Source of the DNA: Flavobacterium sp.
GTDB lineage: Bacteria > Bacteroidota > Bacteroidia > Flavobacteriales > Flavobacteriaceae
Direction: 5' to 3'
Assembly: GCA_017989775.1 (NCBI GenBank)
Contig: JAGNPF010000140.1
Location: 1-5,116 of the forward strand
DNA length: 5,116 nt
Part shown: positions 1 through 5,116 of the stretch, one piece after another
How the letters are laid out: each line of letters opens with the position of its first letter
Position numbering within the stretch: position 1 is the first letter of the stretch
Position numbers and translations under genes: made by a program
The notes under the pieces: generated by a model
Databases searched by the model: none
What the model was told of the DNA's origin: nothing
Seen by the model: the letters and a program-made list of their open reading frames with translations, nothing else

Positions 1-147
1 CCCATAATCTGCCGGATACACCATCGAAGAGAACAACATTCTGTCAAAACGTATCCTTTTTATTTCAAAATCGTATTCATATTTATTTCTACTTCCTCTT
101 GGTATTTCGATTAATACATCGAAAGTTTTTATTTTGTCTGCTGCCAT
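1..147 (-). CDS. ppa: Inorganic pyrophosphatase, family I (N-terminal 49 residues; cut by window edge)
   Basis: Soluble cytoplasmic enzyme that hydrolyses pyrophosphate to two phosphates, pulling forward biosynthetic reactions that release PPi. Translating the minus strand from the ATG at 147 gives 49 codons with no stop, beginning [20 protein letters not shown]. The motif [14 protein letters not shown] (13-26) and the run [15 protein letters not shown] (35-49) are typical of family I PPases. By alignment from memory with the E. coli enzyme, active-site residues Glu20, Lys29, Glu31, Arg43, Tyr51 and Tyr55 correspond to E14, K22, E24, R36, Y44 and Y48, all present. The metal-binding Asp residues of the DGDPLD motif lie beyond the window, so completeness cannot be judged. 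No Shine-Dalgarno sequence precedes the ATG; the leader is A-rich, as is usual in Bacteroidota. The gene has its own promoter at 181-210 and is probably transcribed separately from the DUF5686 gene behind it. Confidence 0.93.
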   Translation of the reverse strand, partial: MAADKIKTFDVLIEIPRGSRNKYEYDFEIKRIRFDRMLFSSMVYPADYG

Positions 148-174
148 TTTTGGTTTTTTTGTTTTCTAATTTTC

Positions 175-186
175 TGTTTGCAAACA
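175..186. promoter_or_regulatory. 12-bp perfect palindrome over the ppa -7 element
   Basis: TGTTTGCAAACA is a perfect 12-bp palindrome. It includes six of the eight bases of the -7 element (181-188) and covers the predicted transcription start. Its position would suit a repressor operator, but half of it is fixed by the promoter consensus itself, so chance is a real alternative. Confidence 0.3.
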
Positions 187-210
187 TAATTAAACTTTAG
201 GTTTTCACAA
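181..210 (-). promoter_or_regulatory. Promoter of ppa (Bacteroidota -33/-7 type)
   Basis: Read on the minus strand, TTG (plus 208-210) is followed after exactly 19 bases by TATGTTTG (plus 181-188). This matches the Bacteroidota sigma-A consensus TTG-N19-23-TAnnTTTG. Transcription should start near 174-177, leaving a leader of roughly 27-30 nt before the ATG at 147. It is the best-formed promoter in the window and the only one with a clear -33 TTG. Confidence 0.75.
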
Positions 211-232
211 TAAAAAACTGGCTTAATCATCG

Positions 233-248
233 ATTACGATTTCGATAT
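233..248 (-). promoter_or_regulatory. Possible operator-like site upstream of ppa, matching the palindrome upstream of etfB
   Basis: On the minus strand this reads ATATCGAAATCGTAAT. It agrees at 14 of 16 positions with the near-palindrome at 4279-4294, including the unbroken 12-mer CGAAATCGTAAT. It lies 44 nt upstream of the ppa -7 element, against 50 nt for the etfB copy, and has the same orientation relative to the downstream gene. The symmetry is less complete here than at etfB. That it binds a shared regulator is inference. Confidence 0.35.
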
Positions 249-283
249 TGTTTACAATTCAGTAAATCACCTTTCTATTTCTT

Positions 284-418
284 TTATTCAAGTAATAATG
301 CCATAACAAAAAAGTGACCATCGGCCGAAAGATATGGACTCCATTTTGCCACATAATTTTCCATTTCTTGCTTGTAGTGCATACCGAACAACTCCTTTAT
401 AGTAGTCACGACTACCAT
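284..418 (-). CDS. Doubtful small ORF, 44 aa (or 32 aa from an internal start), unrecognised
   Basis: I do not recognise this peptide. The minus strand has an open frame from ATG at 418 to TAA at 284-286 (44 residues), with a second ATG at 382 (32 residues, MHYKQEMENYVAKWSPYLSA...). For the shorter form, AAAGGAG ends 9 nt before the ATG, which resembles a ribosome binding site, although Bacteroidota rarely rely on one. The longer start lies inside the hairpin at 398-419. Composition looks protein-like, with a charged, aromatic N-terminal half and a hydrophobic FFVMALLLE end. There is no visible signal peptide or known motif and no clear promoter of its own. An overlapping plus-strand frame (314-505) is also open, which weakens the case. 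It could be a real small protein, a gene remnant, or chance. Confidence 0.22.
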   Translation of the reverse strand: MVVVTTIKELFGMHYKQEMENYVAKWSPYLSADGHFFVMALLLE

Positions 419-419
419 A
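398..419. repeat. Inverted repeat / hairpin in the spacer behind the DUF5686 gene
   Basis: TATAGTAGTC (398-407) and GACTACCATA (410-419) are inverted repeats around AC. Nine of ten positions pair; the tenth is a G-U wobble in minus-strand RNA, giving about 9 bp closed by a CGUG loop. No T-tract follows on either strand, so it is unlikely to be an intrinsic terminator. On the minus strand AAAGGAG follows at once. Confidence 0.4.
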
Positions 420-505
420 TCAACCTAGGGAATTATGCGAGAAACTTGGACGAAAAACATCAAACAAACATCAATCATCCAATTATCTTGATTAATTCAT
501 TCTAG

Positions 506-535
506 AAAAACAACCAATCTATTGCAGAATTGGCT
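506..535 (-). terminator. Probable rho-independent terminator of the DUF5686 gene
   Basis: On the minus strand, two bases after the TAG stop, AGCCAAT (plus 529-535) and ATTGGTT (plus 512-518) form a 7-bp stem with one G-U pair and a 10-nt loop. One base later comes TTTTT (plus 506-510). Position and layout fit an intrinsic terminator, but the stem is short and the T-tract only five, so it may be leaky. Confidence 0.5.
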
Positions 536-536
536 C

Positions 537-3023
537 CTAAAAATAAAATCCCAGCGAAACTTTCACCGCAAATTTGTTGGCTGTCGGCATTTCGAGATAG
601 TTTCCTCTCCACGAAAAATCGACACGGAAAAACTTGAAAATATTCCCGATTCCCGCGCTGTATTCCCAATAAACCTTTTCGGGCGCGTTGTAAACCAAGC
701 CCGAAGCATTTATCATCCTGTTTTCGTCGGAAACGGTTCCATAAACCGATTTAAAACCAATATTTTCTCGCCAATTCAGCTTGCGCATAAAAGGTATTCT
801 TCCAAAAAAACGGCCATGAAAATCGTGGTCCCATTTGAAAGTCACGTATTGGTCGGCAACAAATTCGTAATATTGAAGGTTGCTGAACGTGTTTGCAATA
901 TCGAACAAGGACTGGTTTCCCGGAACAACGCTCATCAAACCAAGCGGAATGTACCCAAATGTTTTCCCCATTTCTACAGTAACATTCGACCTTCCCAAGG
1001 GTCCAATAATTATGGGTTGTTTGTAATACAGTTGCAGCTTTTTATAGTCGAAATCACTGGAAAACAAATTCTTGAATCCTTGACTGTAAATCATAAATAG
1101 CGTGGTATAAGGACTGTCTGCCACATCTCTTTCGACACCAAAAGCAATTGGCTTCTTGTTTGGCGTATATTCCACCTGAAGATTTACTTCCGACTGTTTC
1201 ACTTGGCTTTTCAGGGTGGTTTGCGACAAATCTGTATAATAATCCAGGCTAAATTCCGGACTGGCCGAAATCAAGGTTTTATAAGAAACTCCAGTTGCAA
1301 AAGTTAGGTTTTTTATGGGCTCTATCTCGATTTGAACATTGCTCAGGCTGACATTGGTCAATTTATTGTTGCTTCCAACCGTAATCAGTCCAGAGGAGGC
1401 ATAATTGCGCCCCAAAACATCGTTTGTCGTGGTCAAGGAAGCCCCAATTTGCTCAATATCCCTGCGATTTCCTGCTGAAAGGATAATTCTTTTTTTGTCA
1501 TTGACCATCCATTTTCCGGTTACCCCGTATTTAATTTTGTCGTCTTTAAATCCATAGGCAATATACGACTGCAATCGCCAAGGATCATTGGGGCCAAAAT
1601 ACGTTCGCAACCCTGTTCGCAATCGCAACCCTTCGACGGAGTTTTGCCCAACCATAGCATATATGGGACCAAAATCCAGGCCATTGTAATTGATGTAACC
1701 ACTGTCCAGTATCTCTACCAAACTGTATAAGCGCTGGAATTTTTTGACGGTTTGCAAGGTGTCGAGCATTTTATAAACGCCTTTTTCGTCTTTGGTCAAT
1801 TTCTCGAAACGATTCTCTTCCCAAAAATCCTCCGATTTATTATAGACTTCCTTGTCTAAATAATTGACTTCTTCTTTGTAAAATTTCTCGGGTTTTTCGA
1901 TGTTGAATTTATGATCCCTATAAAAAGTGGTCCTTTTTCCATAAATCCCCTTGGATTTGTCTTTTTTGTTCAAAGCAAAATCGGTCATCATGTAATCCTT
2001 GGTCAAAAGAAAAACAGAATCATTCATCACTTCAAATTCCTGCTCGATATAAATGTCTTTGACCCAGTTGATGTTGGCACTCTTGGTAGCCGCCATGTTG
2101 ATGTTTTTGATAGCAAAAGTGGTGTCGCTTACCCAAAAATCGCCTTTAAAAGTCAGTTCATTTTTGCGCCTTGGATAAAAAACGATGTTGTAACACCATT
2201 TATCGTCAATAAACGAGCTGTCCCTCAACACATAATTATAGACATCGATTCCCGTTTTCGACAAAGGACTTGTAAAGCTTTTGTCGAAAAAAGTGAGGTG
2301 ATTGTCATAAATGTCAAAATCAGAATACAAATCGTCCACAAAAGCCAAAATTTGCTGGTTGCCGTTGAATCCGGAGGTCTTGTTGGCCTTTGTTTTTACC
2401 TTGACTTTATTTATTTGATTGTCTCCATAAACATCCGACAAGGCTTCGTTTATAAAAATAGGTAAATAAGTTTTGCCCGTAATCTTCGAGGTGTCCACTT
2501 GGTTGAAAATAAACTCCATCCCCTTGAAGAGCTTCTTTTTCATATAGGCAGAATCAATGGTATTCAAGTCGAATTCTACTTTTTCGTACTTTTCCATTTG
2601 GTATTGCCTGAATAAATGCAAGCCGTTTTTGCGTCTTCTTTCCCAAATTTTTCTCAGAATATCCAGTGCCGGATTATTTTTTTTGGATGTTTTACCCGAA
2701 TAAATCACCACTTCGTTCAAACTCAAAACTTCGCTCAACTGAACCGTAAGTTTGTAGGTAACCGACTTCTCCAAAACAATCTCTTTGTCTGAAAACCCCA
2801 CAGAAGTAACCACTATCACTTTGTATGTTTTGGGTGATTCCAGATAAAAAAGCCCGTCTTCGTTGGAAACAACACCTTCGGTCGAATTTTGGAAGGCAAT
2901 GTTTGCAAATGGAACAGGACGATTGGACTTGTCCACAACAATTCCGCTAACTTTTGTCTGGGCAAAAATTGAACTTGTCAAAGCAAACAAAACGAACAAA
3001 AAGAGTGCAATGGTTTTTTTCAT
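537..3023 (-). CDS. Outer-membrane CarboxypepD_reg-DUF5686 protein (828 aa), function unknown
   Basis: Predicted secreted, outer-membrane beta-barrel protein of a family widespread in Bacteroidota whose role is not established. From the ATG at 3023 it has a classic signal peptide, MKKTIALFLFVLFALTSSIFA, with likely signal peptidase I cleavage before Q22. A carboxypeptidase-D regulatory-like beta-sandwich follows at about 23-104 (VSGIVVDKSNRPVPFANI, then NEDGLFYL), as in the N-terminal extensions of TonB-dependent receptors. The DUF5686 region opens with NPALDILRKIWERRRKN (117-133). The C-terminal half is rich in alternating aromatic/polar strands and ends LGFYF; a terminal Phe is typical of BAM-assembled barrels. 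No plug domain, TonB box or peptidase site is visible. An upstream in-frame ATG at 3044 adds only MKFFFLI and lies inside the terminator stem, so 3023 is preferred. Length and reading frame look intact. It faces the same way as pdhB and ppa but has terminators on both sides. Confidence 0.9.
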   Translation of the reverse strand: MKKTIALFLFVLFALTSSIFAQTKVSGIVVDKSNRPVPFANIAFQNSTEGVVSNEDGLFYLESPKTYKVIVVTSVGFSDKEIVLEKSVTYKLTVQLSEVLSLNEVVIYSGKTSKKNNPALDILRKIWERRRKNGLHLFRQYQMEKYEKVEFDLNTIDSAYMKKKLFKGMEFIFNQVDTSKITGKTYLPIFINEALSDVYGDNQINKVKVKTKANKTSGFNGNQQILAFVDDLYSDFDIYDNHLTFFDKSFTSPLSKTGIDVYNYVLRDSSFIDDKWCYNIVFYPRRKNELTFKGDFWVSDTTFAIKNINMAATKSANINWVKDIYIEQEFEVMNDSVFLLTKDYMMTDFALNKKDKSKGIYGKRTTFYRDHKFNIEKPEKFYKEEVNYLDKEVYNKSEDFWEENRFEKLTKDEKGVYKMLDTLQTVKKFQRLYSLVEILDSGYINYNGLDFGPIYAMVGQNSVEGLRLRTGLRTYFGPNDPWRLQSYIAYGFKDDKIKYGVTGKWMVNDKKRIILSAGNRRDIEQIGASLTTTNDVLGRNYASSGLITVGSNNKLTNVSLSNVQIEIEPIKNLTFATGVSYKTLISASPEFSLDYYTDLSQTTLKSQVKQSEVNLQVEYTPNKKPIAFGVERDVADSPYTTLFMIYSQGFKNLFSSDFDYKKLQLYYKQPIIIGPLGRSNVTVEMGKTFGYIPLGLMSVVPGNQSLFDIANTFSNLQYYEFVADQYVTFKWDHDFHGRFFGRIPFMRKLNWRENIGFKSVYGTVSDENRMINASGLVYNAPEKVYWEYSAGIGNIFKFFRVDFSWRGNYLEMPTANKFAVKVSLGFYF

Positions 3024-3027
3024 AATC

Positions 3028-3069
3028 AAAAAAAAAAACTTCATCGAATTTAGAATCCTGATGAAGTTT
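3028..3069 (-). terminator. Rho-independent terminator of pdhB, abutting the DUF5686 start codon
   Basis: On the minus strand AAACTTCATC (plus 3060-3069) pairs perfectly with GATGAAGTTT (plus 3036-3045) around a 14-nt loop. The second arm runs straight into 11 consecutive T (plus 3028-3038, three of them in the stem). This is the strongest terminator in the window and sits about 70 nt after the pdhB stop. Only GATT separates the T-tract from the ATG at 3023, so it also occupies the 5' leader of the DUF5686 gene. Confidence 0.8.
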
Positions 3070-3077
3070 CAAATATA
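3070..3077 (-). promoter_or_regulatory. Likely -7 element for the DUF5686 gene
   Basis: The minus strand reads TATATTTG, an exact TAnnTTTG match directly upstream of the terminator stem. No TTG lies at the expected 19-23 nt upstream, so this is half a promoter. A start 4-7 nt downstream would fall at about 3063-3067, inside the first arm of the terminator stem, giving a leader of about 40-44 nt. Confidence 0.5.
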
Positions 3078-3139
3078 GTTAATACGATAAAATTGCTTGA
3101 TTATTATGTTTCGAAACCGAAAAACAGTAAAATCAAAAA

Positions 3140-4120
3140 TTATTTTTTATACAATACTTTTTTTACCGCTTTTACAACGTCGGCTGAATTTGGCAACCAT
3201 TCTTTTAGTAATACCGGTGAGTATGGCGCAGGAGTGTCTGCAGTCGTGATACGTTGGATTGGAGCATCAAGAAAATCGAACGCTTGTTCTTGAACAATAT
3301 ATGTAATCTCGGAAGAAACACTGGCAAATGGCCAAGCTTCTTCAAGAATTACTAATCTATTTGTTTTTTTAACCGAAGCCAAAATCGTTGCATTATCCAT
3401 TGGACGAACAGTTCTCAAGTCGATGATTTCACAAGAGATTCCTTCTTTAGCCAATTCGTCGGCAGCAATGTAAGCTTCCTTGATAATTTTTCCGAATGAC
3501 ACGATGGTCACGTCAGTTCCTTCGCGTTTCACGTCGGCAACACCCAGTGGAATGGTATATTCTCCGTCTGGCACTTCTCCTTTGTCTCCATACATTTGCT
3601 CCGATTCCATGAAAATTACGGGATCATTGTCGCGAATGGCCGATTTCAAAAGTCCCTTGGCATCATAAACATTCGATGGAACCACCACTTTAAGTCCTGG
3701 AGTGTTGGCAAACCAGTTTTCCAAAGCTTGTGAGTGGGTTGCTCCCAATTGTCCTGCAGAAGCCGTTGGTCCACGAAAAACGATAGGCACATTGAATTGT
3801 CCTCCGGTCATTTGACGGATTTTGGCAGCATTATTTATAATTTGGTCGATACCAACCAAGGCAAAGTTGAAAGTCATGTATTCCACAATCGGACGGCAAC
3901 CATTCATCGCTGAACCCACTGCAATACCAGTAAAACCAAGTTCGGCAATTGGAGTGTCAATTACTCTTTTTTCGCCAAATTCGGCAAGCATTCCTTTTGA
4001 AGCTTTATAGGCACCGTTGTATTCAGCAACTTCTTCACCCATTAAATATATTGACTCGTCGCGACGCATTTCTTCGCTCATCGCTTCGCAAATAGCCTCT
4101 CTAAATTGTATCGTTCTCAT
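3140..4120 (-). CDS. pdhB: Pyruvate dehydrogenase E1 component, beta subunit (326 aa)
   Basis: Beta subunit of the thiamine-diphosphate E1 heterotetramer, which decarboxylates pyruvate and passes the acetyl group to lipoyl-E2 on the way to acetyl-CoA; cytoplasmic. The 326-residue length is normal for separate E1-beta chains. It has an N-terminal TPP-binding pyrimidine domain (about 1-175) and a C-terminal transketolase-C domain (about 195-315). IDTPIAELGFTGIAVG (54-69) carries E60, equivalent to the Glu that activates the TPP aminopyrimidine. H129 in GATHSQ matches the conserved active-site His of human E1-beta. RTVRPMD (236-242) and VILEEAWPFASVSSEI (257-272) are further family hallmarks. 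A 2-oxoisovalerate E1-beta is the main alternative, but this sequence type fits PdhB better. No alpha subunit, E2 or E3 gene is adjacent, so they must be elsewhere. The start at 4120 gives the standard MRTIQFREAI N-terminus. It is transcribed divergently from etfB. Confidence 0.93.
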   Translation of the reverse strand: MRTIQFREAICEAMSEEMRRDESIYLMGEEVAEYNGAYKASKGMLAEFGEKRVIDTPIAELGFTGIAVGSAMNGCRPIVEYMTFNFALVGIDQIINNAAKIRQMTGGQFNVPIVFRGPTASAGQLGATHSQALENWFANTPGLKVVVPSNVYDAKGLLKSAIRDNDPVIFMESEQMYGDKGEVPDGEYTIPLGVADVKREGTDVTIVSFGKIIKEAYIAADELAKEGISCEIIDLRTVRPMDNATILASVKKTNRLVILEEAWPFASVSSEITYIVQEQAFDFLDAPIQRITTADTPAPYSPVLLKEWLPNSADVVKAVKKVLYKK

Positions 4121-4151
4121 GTTTTTTTGTTTGTGTGTAATTTTCGAATGG

Positions 4152-4159
4152 CAAAAATA
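4152..4159 (-). promoter_or_regulatory. Likely -7 element for pdhB
   Basis: The minus strand reads TATTTTTG, an exact TAnnTTTG match 31 nt before the ATG, predicting a start near 4145-4148 and a leader of about 25 nt. No -33 TTG is seen at the usual distance. In this AT-rich spacer a chance match is possible. Confidence 0.5.
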
Positions 4160-4195
4160 AATATTTTATACCACTTAAAAGCATAAATTTTGTTA

Positions 4196-4236
4196 TAAAA
4201 ATAAAGAGGGGAATCGCTCTAGCCTCTTTATCTTTA
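4196..4236. repeat. Long inverted repeat in the pdhB/etfB divergent spacer
   Basis: TAAAAATAAAGAGG (4196-4209) and CCTCTTTATCTTTA (4223-4236) pair at 13 of 14 positions around a 13-nt loop. The inner 9 bp (ATAAAGAGG/CCTCTTTAT) are perfect. On the minus strand the second arm runs into a T-rich tract (TTTATTTTTAT), as in a terminator, yet no minus-strand gene ends here. It could stop antisense transcription out of etfB, insulate the two promoters, or lie in an extended pdhB leader. Confidence 0.55.
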
Positions 4237-4278
4237 CTTTCTAAAAAAAAACAAGTCAAAATAAGTTGCTTCATTTGG

Positions 4279-4294
4279 ATTACGAAATCGTAAT
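4279..4294. promoter_or_regulatory. 16-bp palindrome, candidate operator between pdhB and etfB
   Basis: ATTACGA and TCGTAAT are perfect inverted 7-mers around AA, a symmetric half-site layout suited to a dimeric helix-turn-helix regulator. It lies 50 nt upstream of the etfB -7 element and about 120 nt from that of pdhB, so etfB is the likelier target. A 14-of-16 match occurs upstream of ppa (233-248). Confidence 0.45.
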
Positions 4295-4302
4295 AGCTTT
4301 CA

Positions 4303-4313
4303 GCATATTATGC
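4303..4313. repeat. Short palindrome GCATA-T-TATGC upstream of etfB
   Basis: Perfect 5-bp arms surround a single T. A related string, GCATAACATATTATT, starts two bases further on at 4316 and repeats CATATTAT. It sits 31 nt upstream of the etfB -7 element, near where the -33 region should be. It is short and may be chance. Confidence 0.25.
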
Positions 4314-4344
4314 ACGCATAACATATTATTCCGATTATTTATTT

Positions 4345-4352
4345 TATTTTTG
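4345..4352 (+). promoter_or_regulatory. Likely -7 element for etfB
   Basis: TATTTTTG is an exact TAnnTTTG match 28 nt before the etfB ATG, predicting a start near 4357-4360 and a leader of roughly 20-24 nt. No TTG is found 19-23 nt upstream, so the -33 half is weak or absent, which would fit dependence on an activator. Confidence 0.55.
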
Positions 4353-4380
4353 CGAATACAATTTAGAAAAATTCCAAATT

Positions 4381-5116
4381 ATGAAAATATTAGTTTGCAT
4401 CAGTCACGTTCCTGATACTACTTCGAAAATTAATTTTACCGACGGAGATTCCCAATTTGACACCAATGGTGTTTCGTTTGTAATCAACCCGAATGATGAA
4501 TTTGGATTGACACGCGCCATCTGGTTTCAAGAAAAACAAGGCGCAAATGTCACCGTGGTAAATGTGGGCGGACCGGAAACCGAGCCTACCTTGAGAAAAG
4601 CCTTGGCTATTGGAGCAAACGATGCGATTCGTGTCAACGCCAATCCAACAGACAGCTTCTTTGTGGCCAAGCAACTGGCCGAAGTGATAAAAAACGGCGC
4701 CTATGACCTTGTCATTGCCGGAAAAGAATCATTGGATTACAATGGAGGAATGGTTCCTGGAATGATTGCGGGAATTTTGGGTTATAATTTTATAAATTCT
4801 TGCACCGAAATAACGGTTGATGGAACCAACGTGAAAGCCATCCGCGAAATTGACGGCGGAAGAGAAACCGTTTCAACCACTTTGCCCCTAATCATCGGTG
4901 GACAAAAAGGATTGGTCGAAGAAAAAGATTTACGCATTCCGAACATGAGGGGAATCATGACGGCAAGAACAAAACCGTTGGTCGTGGTAGAAGCTGTTGA
5001 CGCCTCGATAAACACCAAAGCCGTGAAATTTGAAAAACCGGCTCCAAAATCGGCCGTAAAATTGGTTGCCGCCGACAATCTTGACGAATTAATCAATTTA
5101 TTGCACAACGAAGCGA
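4381..5116 (+). CDS. etfB: Electron transfer flavoprotein, beta subunit (245 residues seen; 3' end cut)
   Basis: Beta chain of the ETF heterodimer, which takes electrons from acyl-CoA and related dehydrogenases onto FAD (held mainly by EtfA) and passes them to ETF:quinone oxidoreductase; cytoplasmic. The frame is open from ATG 4381 to the window end, 245 codons plus one base. Usual length is about 250, so only a few residues are missing. It begins MKILVCISHVPDT, with NPNDEFGLTRA (37-47) matching the family NPxDE motif. IREIDGGRETVSTTLPLIIG (154-173) and LRIPNMRGIMTAR (184-196) match the ETF-beta signature region and recognition-loop segment. The segment that usually reads DNxQTG and holds AMP here reads DYNGGMVPG (119-127), so AMP binding is uncertain. 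etfA would be expected next, beyond the window. No Shine-Dalgarno sequence is seen; the leader is AT-rich. Confidence 0.93.
   Translation, partial: MKILVCISHVPDTTSKINFTDGDSQFDTNGVSFVINPNDEFGLTRAIWFQEKQGANVTVVNVGGPETEPTLRKALAIGANDAIRVNANPTDSFFVAKQLAEVIKNGAYDLVIAGKESLDYNGGMVPGMIAGILGYNFINSCTEITVDGTNVKAIREIDGGRETVSTTLPLIIGGQKGLVEEKDLRIPNMRGIMTARTKPLVVVEAVDASINTKAVKFEKPAPKSAVKLVAADNLDELINLLHNEA

Larger units (their letters stand above)
148..536. other. Spacer between the DUF5686 gene and ppa (389 nt), no confident gene
   Basis: From right to left this spacer holds the probable terminator of the DUF5686 gene, an AT-rich stretch without recognisable features (420-505), the 398-419 hairpin, the doubtful small ORF, the operator-like site at 233-248, the ppa promoter with its palindrome, and the ppa leader. 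No tRNA, riboswitch or insertion-sequence trace was seen. Confidence 0.6.

Noticed and set aside
321..328. 8-bp palindrome TCGGCCGA
   Set aside because: Too short, with no promoter or repeat context.
314..505. 63-residue plus-strand frame in the spacer
   Set aside because: No ribosome site, promoter or recognisable motif. It overlaps the hairpin and an equally open minus-strand frame, so it is most likely chance.
522..1100. 192-residue open frame on the plus strand
   Set aside because: It lies antisense to the DUF5686 gene, matches no recognised family, and the minus-strand frame has clear domain and signal-peptide evidence.
1911..2465. 184-residue open frame on the plus strand
   Set aside because: Also antisense to the DUF5686 gene; composition looks like a mirrored coding frame and no domain is recognised.
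3021..3044. Longer start of the DUF5686 protein at the ATG at 3044
   Set aside because: It would put seven extra residues before a textbook signal peptide, and the ATG lies within the terminator stem; the ATG at 3023 fits better.
3108..3117. Palindrome GTTTCGAAAC near the pdhB 3' end, and a gapped resemblance of CGAAACATAAT to the etfB/ppa site
   Set aside because: Ten bases with no loop is weak, and the resemblance needs a gap and sits at a different spacing (about 25 nt from the -7 element). Not counted as a third copy.
4390..5108. Two minus-strand frames (4390-4674 and 4782-5108)
   Set aside because: Both are antisense to etfB, whose plus-strand translation matches the ETF-beta family from first to last visible residue.
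1..5116. Search by eye for a novel system: CRISPR repeats, transposon ends, phage or defence genes, tRNA/rRNA, riboswitches
   Set aside because: None seen. Gene content is core metabolism plus one outer-membrane protein, with no direct repeat arrays and no abrupt change in base composition.

Overview
The window reads as ordinary core chromosome of a Bacteroidota organism, most likely a flavobacterium (Flavobacteriaceae). This rests on AT-rich DNA, promoter elements of the Bacteroidota type (TAnnTTTG near -7) ahead of all four genes, starts without Shine-Dalgarno sequences, and a large outer-membrane protein with a CarboxypepD_reg domain fused to DUF5686, an architecture typical of that phylum. 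No mobile element, CRISPR array, tRNA or rRNA was seen.

Layout from left to right. (1) Positions 1-147, minus strand: the first 49 codons of a family I inorganic pyrophosphatase (ppa), cut by the window edge, with a well-formed promoter at 181-210. (2) Positions 148-536: gene-poor spacer holding that promoter, a 12-bp palindrome over it, a possible operator-like site at 233-248, a doubtful small ORF (284-418, minus), a hairpin at 398-419, and a probable terminator (506-535) for the next gene. (3) Positions 537-3023, minus strand: an 828-residue secreted/outer-membrane CarboxypepD_reg-DUF5686 protein of unknown function. (4) Positions 3028-3139: short spacer with a strong terminator for pdhB that lies against the start of the DUF5686 gene and overlaps that gene's likely transcription start. 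(5) Positions 3140-4120, minus strand: pyruvate dehydrogenase E1 beta subunit (pdhB). (6) Positions 4121-4380: divergent control region with -7 elements for both flanking genes, a long hairpin and two palindromes. (7) Positions 4381-5116, plus strand: electron transfer flavoprotein beta subunit (etfB), lacking only its last few residues.

The three enzymes are central-metabolism housekeeping genes: pyruvate oxidation to acetyl-CoA (PdhB), electron delivery from acyl-CoA dehydrogenases (EtfB), and removal of pyrophosphate (Ppa). PdhB and EtfB are divergently transcribed from one spacer. The DUF5686 gene sits between pdhB and ppa in the same direction, but terminators separate the units, so they are probably not one operon.

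I found no convincing new system. The best leads are regulatory. A 16-bp near-palindrome upstream of etfB recurs (14 of 16 positions) in the same orientation and at similar spacing upstream of ppa. The pdhB terminator overlaps the DUF5686 promoter/start region in a way that may let the two transcripts behave differently.
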